Positions 11,041 through 21,499 of a DNA stretch of 64,000 bases are shown piece by piece (positions within the stretch are counted from its first letter, which is position 1; every line of letters starts with the position of its first letter). The DNA comes from Phyto melanocephala (lineage: Eukaryota; Arthropoda; Insecta; Diptera; Rhinophoridae). Location: assembly GCA_941918925.1 (NCBI GenBank), contig OW799235.1:38524701-38588700 (forward strand). Reading direction: 5' to 3'. A program made the translations under genes and the position numbers. Under the pieces are notes generated by a model. The model was not told the DNA's origin. It ran no database searches and was given only the letters and a program-made list of their open reading frames with translations.

Positions 11041-11260
11041 ACTACGTCCTATAAAATTTAACATTAAATTGAATTTAATGGGAAAATTTCGTTGAATTAA
11101 ATAAAATTAAATTTACTTGAACTGAACTGCAATTTAATTGGACATAATTAAAGTCAGACGAACTAAAGAATAAATTAATAAAGTACATGAACATTAAAAA
11201 AAACTAACTAAGAAAAAAAGATAAAGTACATTAACATTAATAAACAAGAAACAAAAAAAA

Positions 11261-12016
11261 CAAGTAACAGTGCTATATTCGGCCGTGCCGAATCTTATAT
11301 ACCCTTCACAACGTGTAGTCATGCAATAACAAATGTTTGTATCACCATTCATCCCATATAAAATACGTACAAATGTACACGTTAGAATAAATGTGGCATC
11401 GAATCCCAGCTGAGCCAAAAAAATTTTATTTTTTTTTATTTAATATATTATTTATATTTTATTATTTTTTTTTATATTTTTTTTAAATTTTTTTAAAAAA
11501 TTTTTTTAGAAAAATTTTTAAAAAATTTTTTTAAATTTATTTTTAAATTTTTAAAAAATTTTTTTTTTTTAGTTTTTTTTGTTATTTTTTTCTTATTTTT
11601 AATATTTTTTTTTTTTGTAATTTTTTTTGTTTGGTATGTTTTTTACATGTATCTATGTATGTATGTTGTTGTTGTAATTGTGAAAAAAAACGAGGTGGTC
11701 GTGGTTTTTTGCTCATATCTCAGAAAGTTATAGGGCGATTGTGCTGAATTTCAATAGCGATTCATTCCTGGATATTTCCAAGAGATTGATACCATATACA
11801 GATCTGAGGAACATATAGTTGCTTCTAAAAGTTGATTTCAACCAACACACGGACAGACGGGCAGACGGACAGACGGTCAGGGCTTAATCGACTCCTCTAT
11901 TCATAAGCTTTCAGAAAATATATACTTTATGGGGTCGGAAATGAAAATTGTAGAAATTACAAACGGAATGACAAAGCTATATATACCCTTGTGCACCACA
12001 GGTGAAGGGTATAAAA
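11261..12016 (-). mobile_element. DINE-1-like Helentron copy 1, inserted in the LTR-element leader
   Basis: Minus-strand element starting TTTTTATACCCTTCACC (right end here) and ending CTGTTACTTG (left end here). Subterminal inverted repeats ATACCCTTCAC/GTGAAGGGTAT, a GTCY-type microsatellite (the cggacagacggtc run near 11850-11875 here) and a TTCGGC/GCCGAA hairpin close to the 3' end match DINE-1-like non-autonomous Helentrons. A tRNA-like stretch lies at 11380-11416. It separates the primer-binding site from gag. Confidence 0.85.
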
Positions 12017-12248
12017 AGAAGTGAACATTGAAAATTAAGAACATTTGAAAAGAGAAAAGGAATAAAAAAATATTCGTAAAAGAAAAATTTTGAGAGAAAA
12101 ATTTTAAAAGAAATTTAATTAAAATTGAAAATTAAAAACAATTTAAAAAAAAAATATATTTGTAAAACAAAATTTAAAAAAAAAACAAAATTTTAAAAGA
12201 AAAGAAATTTAATTAAAAAAAAAAGACAGAGGAAAGAGTGCAGTGAAA

Positions 12249-13086
12249 ATGTTAAAAACCACATGGGTGTACTCATTAAAAAAGGAGGAGTTAATAAACT
12301 ACCTCACACAGTGCGAACAAAATGCCGTCGGCACTGTAGAGATCTGCTTAAACGGTTTGCAAAATTTCTGTCTACAGAGCACGGTAGTGAGGAACTCAAG
12401 CTACTACCCGAATGGCAGGCTAAACATGATGTAACGACGCCGGCTACCCCAAATCCACAACTACAAGTTCCTGAAGTAGAAGTACGTGACGCAGTAGCCT
12501 CACCAGTAAAGCTGGCAGCACAAAAGTCCACGACAACTGCCCTGACAGGTAATGATGTAGTAAAAGAAAACCGTATTGCAGCAATTGAACTCGTCCGAAA
12601 ATGGGGCCTCAAGGAAAAGACCCTCTGGGCTTTATTGAACGAGTAGAAGAGCTCGCTGATATGTACGAAATCAACCCAGACAATATTCTCCGGGTCATGT
12701 CAGAGCTCCTGCGTGATAAAGCCCTCATATGGTTCCGAAACAACAACAAGCAGTGGGAACAATGGTTTGTATTTAAGAAAAATTTTTGTAATTTTTTCTT
12801 GCCTCCACAGTACTTTGAAAAACTGGAGGACGAAATACGAAAAAGAGTCCAGCGACCCCGGGAGGCTTTTAAGGATTACTTGCTGGCCATACAAAACCTT
12901 ATGCGTTTCACCCAAATGAGTGCCGAACAAAAACTCGAACGAGTATTTCGTAACATGCAGCCGGACTATCAGCGGTATATTCGCCGGCGGGATTTCACGT
13001 CATTGGATGAACTAATTGCGCTAGCGTCATCCTTAGAGGCTATACCAAATACCGCGCCACCGGAAAGAACACCAACGCATGATTGA
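12249..13086 (+). pseudogene. Gag of the Osvaldo-like element, frameshifted
   Basis: Structural protein that packages the element RNA. It is spread over three frames: 12249 to about 12340 (MLKTTWVYSLKKEELINY start), then 12340 to about 12610, then 12601-13086. The third piece holds the capsid-like domain typical of retrotransposon Gag (DKALIWFRNNNKQWEQW, then REAFKDYLLAIQNLMR and a C-terminal RRRDFTSLDEL helix). At least two frameshifts break it. No CCHC zinc knuckle is seen after the capsid where one is expected, so that piece is probably deleted. GC content and codon use differ from the AT-rich surroundings, as expected for an inserted element. Confidence 0.82.
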
Positions 13087-13606
13087 CGTCCGACCACCGG
13101 GCACAGTAGTAAATCCCGCCCAAAACCGGCAAACAGCGAAAGTTACCAGCCTCAAGAAACGGGACACCTATCTATCATGGGTAGACGAAAAACTAATAGC
13201 CGGCATATGGATAGAACACCAATGGGTTACTGCCCTTATCGATATAGGTGCCACCCGTAGTTTTATCATGCCATCGTTGTTAAGTAACTTGAGACCGGCT
13301 CCCCAAAACCTTCCTGTTCCAATTGACGTGTTCCTGGCTAACGGTGAAAAAACAACAATATCTCAAGCGGTAGAGTGCCAGATTACCCTAGGAAAGGTGA
13401 CTAAGAAACACATTCTGCTAGTTATGGAGGTCGCCACTGAACCCCTCGTTTTGGGAATCGATTTCCTATCAGAATTTGATACCACCATCACCTGTGCCGG
13501 ACTGGCCGTAAAAGCGAACCCGAGTACCAACAAGTATCAAAAATCTCACCAGGTAAGCGTAGTTATGTACAAAACTGATGCCATATCCAGGCAGCCAGTG
13601 CAATAA
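13079..13606 (+). pseudogene. Retropepsin fragment of the Osvaldo-like element
   Basis: Aspartic protease that cuts the polyprotein in intact relatives. VTALIDIGATRSFIMPS near residue 57 is the active-site region, but the normal DTG is DIG, which should abolish activity. The conserved VLGIDFLSEF flap-to-core motif follows. After about residue 155 the sequence jumps to YKTDAISRQPVQ, which is the end of an RNase H/RT region (ADALSR type), so the whole reverse transcriptase and most of RNase H have been removed. The frame ends at a single TAA (13604-13606); the integrase remnant continues in the same frame beyond it. Confidence 0.82.
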
Positions 13607-13612
13607 TTAAAA

Positions 13613-14566
13613 TTGACACACGCTTCCCCTACAACCGCTTGTAAATGGTACCAGAACCGGGTAGCAGCTGTAAAACAAAACCTGAACGAATTCGCCGACT
13701 ATTCGATTGTAAACGGACAATTATATCGACGTATCGGCCGAGAAATTAACGAAGAAGATGCCACCCCTTGGAAGCGTTGTGTACCCACACCCCTGAGACG
13801 ACAGGTTCTACAGGAGGTACATGATCAACCAGCAGGTGGCCACCTTGGTGTTAGAAAGACCCTGCGAAAATTAACGTGCCGCTATTATTGGCCAGGCATG
13901 TCACGGGATATAAGCCGCTACGTACGGGGGTGTAAGGTCTCCCAACAATTGCCCGAGATTATGTTGGCCATAAACAACAGCACCTCCGAATCAACCAGCT
14001 ATACCCCAGCCCACTTGACGCAAGGTAGAGAACCCCGACTGCCTCAAGCACTATACGATAAGGTGACCATTGGCACGGGTTCCCAAATCGTACCACCGGA
14101 ATCACGGACTAGAGAGCTGGCAGAAGTCTTCGAAATAGTCCGACAAAATTCAGTTAAATCATCGCAGAAACAAAAGTACCACTACAATTTGCACCGTCGT
14201 CAGTGGCAGCCAAAAATAGGAGAGCGCGTTTTAGTCCGACAACACCCAATATCAAAGGCCGTTGACAAATTCGCCGCTAAATTGGCTCCCAAATATGGTG
14301 GACCTTATGTAGTGCCAGGATCCGTCTCTTCCGTCATTGCCAACATTAGTAGTGAAGATAATAAAGAAACGCGCACAGCTCATCTCAGTGAATTGAAACC
14401 TTTTACTGAACAACATAACAAATCATTATCGCCGCCATCCTCATCATCTTCATCACCTTCATCATTATCAACAGCCTCAAACGAGTCAGAGCAACCACCA
14501 CTTCCAGTGATGTCAAGAACGAGGCAAATAAGGTCTACCAAGCCGAGTACAGGAGAGGGAGGGTAG
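13613..14566 (+). pseudogene. Integrase remnant of the Osvaldo-like element
   Basis: Inserts element cDNA in intact relatives. The N-terminal zinc domain is readable: HDQPAGGHLGVRKTLRK, then YYWPGMSRDISRYVRGCK, with the last cysteine of the CxxC pair changed to Ser (CKVS). The text then jumps straight to LPEIMLAINNSTSES, the end of the catalytic core, so most or all of the D,D,E residues are gone. The C-terminal part is intact, with GERVLVRQHP and a GPYVV (GPY/F) module, then a Ser/Pro-rich tail. The stop TAG (14564-14566) abuts the 3' LTR. Open frames across two deletions suggest that the deletions happened in an element still copied by others. Confidence 0.85.
14551..14566 (+). other. Polypurine tract
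   Basis: AGGAGAGGGAGGG immediately before the 3' LTR, the expected plus-strand primer of an LTR retrotransposon; it also encodes the last residues of the integrase frame. Confidence 0.75.
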
Positions 14567-15773
14567 TGTGACGGCCAAAGTCACCAATTCGTTTTGGGCC
14601 CCACAATTAATGAATAATCTTTATTTTTTGTTATAAAAATAGTTAATGAATTAGTATTATTAATACTTTAATTTACTCGTTATATATATATTTATATTTA
14701 TTTATATAGGTATGTAATGAATTATTATTTTGCACTTATACTTATAAACAACCAATGAAGTACATTAATATTATAAGTTAATTTAAAAGAAAGAGAAACA
14801 TTGTTGTAATCACACCACACATCATGCAATAACAATGCTAGGTGAATTCGTCTAATCACCACGAAATGTGTGGTAAATAGACCGATCATAGTACATAGTG
14901 CGTGTGGTTGAACAATGTAAACACATGAGTTTGTGTGGATGTGTATTCTTGCGTGTACGACAAGAAAGGTATAAAACGAGCGTTTGCTGACTAAATTAGT
15001 TAGTTGGCCGGCAGCTCGCGCTACGGTAAGGACAAATATTAGCGGTGGGATTCATAGCTAATACGAGTACTGACCATAGCAATAAGCAGCAAGATACACA
15101 TTGGAAGCGTGGTTTCATCACCAATAGTGTATCTTCTGCTGGTACTGATACTGGAGGCTGGGGATTCCGCCCCCCGTATTGGTGCTAAGAGCACATACAA
15201 GAGGTTCTGTTGGAAGCGTGGGTTCACCACCAAGAGAACATCTTGGAGCGAACGATATCCACTATTGGCAGCGTGGTTACATCACCAATAGTGTATCTCG
15301 AAGAGTTATCTCAGGCTGCGATTGGAGGTGGGGATACCCCTCCAAGAGCGAATAGATAACTATCGCCACGCCATTGCCGTCAGACGCCAGTTTACCCAGA
15401 GTCTCTTTATTGTGGCTGGGGTTCCGCTCCAATAAAGAGAATCCTGGAAGGCAAAAGAGACCCACTATTGGCAGCGTGGATACACCACCGATAGTGCGTC
15501 TCGAAGGGTTAGCTGAGGCTGCGATTGGAGGTGGGGATACCCCTCTGAGAGCGAATCAATACCCGACGCCCCATCTAAGCGTCTGACACGTACCAGGCCA
15601 ACTAGTGTAAACGTATTTTTTTATTATTCTATTATTGTTGTTATTATTTGTCTGTGAATAAATACCGTACGTTTTATAACGTTTAAAGAAAAAAGTGTTA
15701 GTTTTCTTTTAAAAGACGCGACCCTGGCCTCCGCTGAGTCTACCCTAGCCGCCAGCGGAAACGTGTCGTTACA
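14567..15773 (+). repeat. 3' LTR of the Osvaldo-like element
   Basis: 1207 bp, near identical to the 5' LTR apart from two indels of about 50 bp and scattered changes. The extra module (near 15145-15195) is GC-rich (GGCTGGGGATTCCGCCCCCC) and adds one more hairpin unit. Confidence 0.92.
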
Positions 15774-16451
15774 TGAGTAAAAAAAATTAGGAATATAATG
15801 AATTTTCTGTTTACATTTTCAGGTATATATGTTTATATATATATTATATATGTGTTTCGCTAATACGCATATCCTTTTAAGACTTTACCTTTTTATTTTA
15901 TTAGACCTATAAAGTTCTTTTTCTTGCCCGCATCTTTAAATCAATTATAATTAAATTTATGAGGATAAAAATATTATATATGTATGTATGGATATATAAA
16001 ATATAATATTTATACACGATACAGCTATTTATATACATATAAGCAAAATCCAATCTGTTAAGAACGCATTGTGTTGTTTAAATTATTATGATTGCTACTG
16101 TACATTATTTAATGTTAAGATTTTTTTTTCATACCACAAACAACAACAAATAAAAAAGAGAAAATTTTTAAAACAAATTATTCGTTTTTGATTCATTTTG
16201 CTTAGAATGAAATATATTAAATTTGTGAGAGGAATGAAACACGACGAATTTTAAAAATAAATCGAAATCAATAAAAAAAAATATTTTTATATTATTTGCG
16301 AAAAGAATGAAAAAAAAAAAAATAAAAATACTAAATAGAATTTGACTCACAACTTTTATCTTTTTCAATTCAGAGCATAATCCAAAAAAACAAGCGAAAA
16401 AAATTAAATTGTATTCACAAACATAATTTTTTGCGTACTATGGTATAAACC
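15774..16451. other. AT-rich flank of the LTR element
   Basis: No coding potential or clear repeat; poly(A)/(T) tracts and TATATATG runs only. Confidence 0.5.
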
Positions 16452-16900
16452 ACTGTTGGTAAAAGTGGCACAAACGTGCCATTTTTGGCACTGTTAATTG
16501 TTTAATAGCACGATGACACTCAATAAAATTTTGGCACTTTTCAAAGAATAAAAAAAACGTATTTTACTTACTTTTTAAGAAATATATTTATTATTAAAAA
16601 GCAATAAATGCTTTTTCTTCCTGTTGTAAATGCGAAAGTACGGACTGCACAGTTTCAACAAAATTTTTAGTACGTTTATATATTGGAAAATGTATTGATC
16701 GATTTTTGACCTTAGTTCAAGTACCTAATGGTTCCGCTTAATCGATTTGTGATGCTATTATGAACGTTTTACAGGATAATGAAATTCCTATAAAAAAAGG
16801 TAATCGGATTTGGTTCAGATAATTGTTTGGTTATGATGGGAAAGAATAATGGTGTGCAGGCTCTACTTAAAGAAGTTTAACCAAATTTGTATGTACATTA
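16452..16900 (+). pseudogene. hAT-like transposase debris (DUF4371-type)
   Basis: Starts at a probable terminal repeat, CACTGTTGGTAAAAGTGGCAC (16453 on; shown here only in part of its length). Further in, the plus strand reads DRFLTLVQVPNGSA, stop, SICDAIMNVLQDNEIPIKK, frameshift, then VIGFGSDNCLVMMGKNNGVQ and ALLKEV, stop, PNLYV. The DNxxxMMGKxNGVQ block is typical of hAT-like transposases of the DUF4371 group. Two stops and at least one frameshift are visible and the rest of the protein is absent. It is separate from the hAT fragment at 5.4 kb, which keeps a different part of such a protein. Confidence 0.75.
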
Positions 16901-16924
16901 ATTAATTCTCATAATTAATTCAAC

Positions 16925-17110
16925 CCAAGGCGAATTTAATTATCAGGTGGTGGTAATTCTACAACAAATACAACATTAAAAAAACAACATGGTTTTTTAT
17001 TGTTGCTTTCGACTGTCGATGTGTCAAAAACTACATGGTTTTAGTTTGTTTTTTTTTGCGCAGGAAACAGTAATCTATGTAAACATAAATAATATTTTTT
17101 TTTTTAATTA
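16925..17110. mobile_element. MITE copy related to 62015-62232, interrupted
   Basis: CCAAGGCGAATTTAATTATC followed by a GTGGTGG run and about 110 bp nearly identical to the reverse complement of 62110-62232. A block of about 30 bp (ttttagtttg to gcgcaggaaa) interrupts it, and its far end is missing. Confidence 0.7.
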
Positions 17111-17182
17111 TTAAAATTGGTTGGCTGCATAAGCATATTGCCAGGTCATCCCTCCAAAAGTGTTTGTGTGTTGATTCAGGCT

Positions 17183-17448
17183 CGCAAGTCGACCTATACC
17201 TTTGTATAGGAAGTCGGAGACACTCGAACAATAAGTAAAATATTGAGTTTAATGGTTCTCCTCCAGTTATAAAACTTTAGTTCAGGTACCGCAGGTCGAC
17301 CTATACCATTGTATAGGAAGTCGGAGACGTCTGAACAAAAATTAATGCTGAGTTTTATGGAACTCCTCCAGTCTCATGTTAATTGAGTTTATATGGTACT
17401 CCTCCAGTCACAAGTATTATGAGTTTATTTGGTACTCCTCCAATTAAA
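17183..17448. repeat. Tandem array, ~107-bp unit
   Basis: Two copies of a unit with gtcgacctatacc and gaagtcggagac (starts 17188 and 17295), then three shorter copies of gagttta..ggtactcctcc. Each unit holds the hairpin CCTATAC/GTATAGG. The same family, reversed, is at 39000-39345. Confidence 0.8.
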
Positions 17449-17969
17449 ACGAAAACACGCGGTTAACTGTAGAATAGTCTGAAAACTGTATCCAAAGCAC
17501 AGTTACGCGACGCCACACAGTTAACCTCGTGAAAGTGAGACGCAAAACTCTCGAAGTCAGATAAAAAGGGACAACCTGATTACCATTAAATGATAATGGC
17601 AAAAACGCGCGAGCTCTTAACCCGACCAGAGCTGAATCACGACTGTGATAAATAATATTTGACAACTCAATCATCATTGCCTTGATTCAACCTAAGGATT
17701 TATTAAAATTTAACTTAGAATGTTGCTATGACATTGATGTCTTAAATATGATTACCCAAACAAATGTTATAAATACAATTTTTGTAAACGACGCTTTACT
17801 TGAATTTTATAACTACTTATATTTAATATATATTTAACAATATATATTTAATATATCCCTATTTTGGAATAATTATTTACCATTATGTATATATTTAATA
17901 AATAATAATATTTATATATAATTTATCTGCATAAATTTTTTAAATATTGAAGTCTGAAAATTTATTTTA
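17449..17969. other. Unassigned stretch
   Basis: 17449-17690 is less AT-rich and may be an old LTR edge, but it carries no protein motif; 17700-17969 is plain AT-rich DNA. Confidence 0.4.
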
Positions 17970-18403
17970 TCTATATATGTATATAAAAGTGAAGTTCTGT
18001 GTGTGTGTTATCTATAGATTCCGAAACTGTAAAACCGATCGGACTTAAACTTTGGCAAGTTGTTGTACACATTCCAGAGAGTGTTTATGGGTGGCAAAAA
18101 GTGAGCGGCGCCACGCCCATACAAAATTAGTTATCATTTTTAGCTTTTTAACTTTGCACACATATTGAGCTGTAATGCCTATATTATTTCGTGATTAGAA
18201 AAGTGGGCGGGGCCACAACCATTAAAAAGTTATAATTTTAAGGTACTTGCACTGGAGTGATTTTTTTGAAACTTTGCACACGGCAGTGTCACGCCCATAA
18301 AAAAAATTATCATTTTTAGCTTCTTGCACTTGATATTAAATTAAAATTCAGAATGTATTTTTATTCATTAAGAGGCGTAGCAACGCGCGCCGGGCTTAGC
18401 TAG
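17970..18403 (+). mobile_element. Non-autonomous Helitron, second copy
   Basis: Starts TCTATATATGTATAAAAGTG-like and ends CGGGCTTAGCTAG, flanked by A and T. It keeps the TG microsatellite and two or three of the GGGCGGGGCCAC-type repeat units of the copy at 5912-6794, and is shortened inside. Confidence 0.82.
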
Positions 18404-19027
18404 TATAAACTGAATAAATGGATTTAATTTTTTAAATATGTAGACATGTGTATGTAAGTATGTATTTGTTATGGCACTTTTTAAGATATTTTGGTACAAA
18501 ACTTAAATTCTTATATACCATCACTGGTATAAACTGTGGCTAACTTTTTGTTATGAATAAGGCCGTTAATGTTAAAATGAAAAAGATTTTTTTTATTTTA
18601 TTTTACATTGTCTTATCAATTAAAATATTCATAATGTTTAAATAAAAGCATAAAAAAATAAAAAATTTCTGATGTCTATTAATTGCTCAAATATAAAAGC
18701 CTTAGGAGAGATCAAAAGAGAATTAAAAAAATGTCTGCCCTTTTCTTTCGCAAATGTAAAAGGCGACTAAGAAACTTTAACGAAATAGAAAATATTTTTT
18801 AACTAATAAAATTACTGTATTCATAAGGTTTTCTTAATTCAAATATTTTAATATAATAACATAAAAAAATATTAATGACTGTTGTAAATGATCCTTCACA
18901 ACTAAGTGTGATATATCAAATTTATATCGTCGATTTTACTCTAGTTTCTAGAAAAGCGGCTTACAAATATTATAGACGGCTAGATTTTTAGCCGATCGCC
19001 GAAGGTATCTGGATAGTTATGACATTA
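18404..19027. other. AT-rich DNA
   Basis: No gene or recognised repeat seen. Confidence 0.5.
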
Positions 19028-20358
19028 CTAGCAATTAACCCGCTACTTCGATAGCGCAGTTCTTACTATTTCTTGAATACTCAAGTTCTATTTATAATTA
19101 TTAAATATTTTTGGTTTAATTTATGAAAATTTGTATCTCTGATTCAATTTACTTAGAAAAATAAGAAGTAGAGTAAGGATATATCGGGCATATATTTCCT
19201 AACTAAAAGCAAGATCAATGCTACTGAGTTTCAAAAATAAAGATTCATAATTTGCAAAAATTTCCCTTAAAAAAAGTAAAATTTTTCCTTCACTAAAACA
19301 TCCACTTGGTTTTTTATTACCTATTTTCAGAATTCTATGAATACAATATATAAAAAAAAAAGAGAAAAAGTAATTTTGGTCGTCCATAATATTAGGAGTT
19401 AGACCTCGAATCAAAAAACACTAATTTTAAGAATCTATGTTTACAAACGTAAAAATACACAGAGTAAAAAATGCGAAAAGGATTTTTTTGTGTCTCCAAT
19501 ATCATTTTCATTCTCAACTTGAATCAATAATCCTTTGTTTCACAATCTTAACTTTATAAACGTAGAAAATACAAAAAGTACCATAAACATTTAAAAAAGT
19601 ACCTTCTTGGCCGCCCATAACATTTTCAGTTTATCAAAAGTCCTTAATTGTACAATCCTACCTTCATAAACGTAGAAAATACAAAAAGTACCATAAAAAT
19701 TCAAAATAGTGTAAATAATAAATTTCAGTCTCACCTTGTATCAATAGTCGCTAACTTTAATATTCTAGCTTCGCCTATAAATTTTTTTGTCCTTGATACC
19801 TTTTTTGTCCCCAAAAAAGTTTCTAAAAATTTAACCTATATAATTGTCCATATTCTATTAGGCAATAATTATTATCAAATTTTTTCCCATTGAATAATAT
19901 TAGAAAAGTTTCTTTTAAAAAATGTATCAGAAAAAGGGACAATTTTTACCCCTTATACATGTGAATTTGAAAAAAGTGCCGAATTCCTATTAATATTTTT
20001 TCACGGAATACTTAAAACAGTTTAAACCTTTTTCCTGGCTGTATGTACCAAATTATAGTTTTTACCCGTTTTTTCCCCTTAGGGTTGAACAAAGGTCAAA
20101 CACTTGTCAACTTATTTTTTGTTCAAATTACAATACTTCTTCAATTTATTTTGTATCTTTTCTAGTTTATCAGATATAAGATTACGGATTTTACCCTTTT
20201 TTACCCCCTTAAAGTACGAGTTTCCAAAAATCCCTTCTTAGTGGAGCTGTACATTGAAAGAGGAACCGATTGCCCAAATTTCATGTCTCTAGCCCTTTCG
20301 GTTGGGCTGTGCGATGATGAATCAATCAGTCAGTCACTTTACTCTTTTATATATATAG
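19028..20358 (-). mobile_element. Helitron of a second family
   Basis: Minus-strand element with 5' end near CTATATATATAAAAGAGTAA (20358 side) followed by a CTGACTGATTGATTCATC stretch common in insect Helitrons, and 3' end CTAG at 19028-19031 preceded by a CGCTA/TAGCG hairpin (19041-19056). The body has two or three copies of a ~110-bp unit with cataaacgtagaaaatac (near 19557 and 19667). No transposase frame. Confidence 0.75.
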
Positions 20359-20535
20359 TAGGTAGATAATTAACATACCATCCGCAATAGTATTATTTTA
20401 GGACAGTTTCTACATGAAAGGCAACAACAATTTTGTTAAACTAATGTGAAATCCTAGCATATTATGACATGTTAGGACACCTTGTGAATACAGTAAAAGT
20501 ATGTATTTACATACTGAACAAATAAAAAGCGTGAC

Positions 20536-21274
20536 TTTTTATACCCTTCACCTGTGGTGAACAAGGGTATATATAGCTTTGTCATTCCGTTTGTAATTTC
20601 TACAATTTTCATTTCCGACCCCATAAAGTATATATTTTCTGAAAGCTTATGAATAGAGGAGTCGATTAAGCACTGACCGTCTGTCCGTCTGTCCGCGTGT
20701 TGGTTGAAATCCACTTTTAGAAGCAACTATATGTTCCTCAGATCTCTATATGGTATCAATCTCTTGGAAATATTCAGGAATGAATCGCTATTGAAATTCA
20801 GCACAATCGCCCAATAACTTTCTGAGATATGAGCAAAAAACCACGACCACCTCGTTTTTTTACACAATTACAACAACAACATACATACATAAATATATGT
20901 AAAAACCATACAAAAAAAGAAGAAATTACAAAAAGAAAAAATATTAAAAATAAAAAAAAATAATAAAAAAAATTACAAAAAAAAATTTTAAAATAATTTT
21001 AAACAAATTTTTAAAAATTTTTTGGACAAACTTTTTTAAAAAAATTAAAAAAAAAATATAAAAAAAAATAATAACAAAATATAAATAATATATTAAATGA
21101 AATAAAATTTTTTTGGCTTAGCTGGGATTCGATGCCACATTTATTCTAACCAGTATATACATATGTACGTATTTGATATGAGATGAATGGTGATACAAAC
21201 AATTGTTATTGCATGACTACACGTTGTGAAGGGTATATAAGATTCGGCATGGCCGAATATAGCACTGTTACTTG
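20536..21274 (+). mobile_element. DINE-1-like Helentron copy 2
   Basis: Plus-strand copy from TTTTTATACCCTTCACC to CTGTTACTTG. The (GTCY)n microsatellite is at 20675-20696, the TTCGGC/GCCGAA hairpin at 21243-21257 and the tRNA-like module (antisense) at 21115-21160. It forms an inverted pair with 21987-22732. Confidence 0.87.
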
Positions 21275-21499
21275 TTTCTTTTGTACGGGCTAGTTTGATA
21301 ACAATTTTCTTGTCGAGAAAAAAATTTATATGATCGGAGCAGGGGGCATGGTATCCCCCATACAAAATAAATGCTTTTTATGTCATATGTATATAGAAAA
21401 ATATAAGCAATATAAGAAACTTTTTGTACGAGCAATTTTGATGACAATTTCCTTATTACAACCGAAAATGGCTACGATCGAAGCAGAGGTAGAATTATC

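Larger units (their letters stand above)
9805..15773 (+). mobile_element. Osvaldo-like LTR retrotransposon, internally deleted
   Basis: Complete insertion bounded by LTRs that begin TGTGACGG and end GTTACA, with a perfect 4-bp target duplication TGAG (9801-9804 and 15774-15777). Order: LTR, primer-binding site, leader with an inserted Helentron, gag, protease, integrase remnants, purine tract, LTR. Reverse transcriptase and RNase H are missing and the integrase core is mostly deleted, so it cannot move by itself. LTRs near 1.2 kb and a lysine-tRNA site like that of HIV fit Osvaldo of Drosophila buzzatii (Ty3/gypsy group) as I recall it; the clade name is inference. Confidence 0.88.

Noticed and set aside
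12304..12930. Minus-strand frames opposite gag
   Set aside because: Shadows of the gag coding sequence.
9805..15773. Endogenous retrovirus with env
   Set aside because: The integrase frame runs directly into the purine tract and 3' LTR; there is no room for an envelope gene.
17183..17448. CRISPR-like array
   Set aside because: Unit and spacer lengths are irregular, spacers are similar, and this is a eukaryotic genome.
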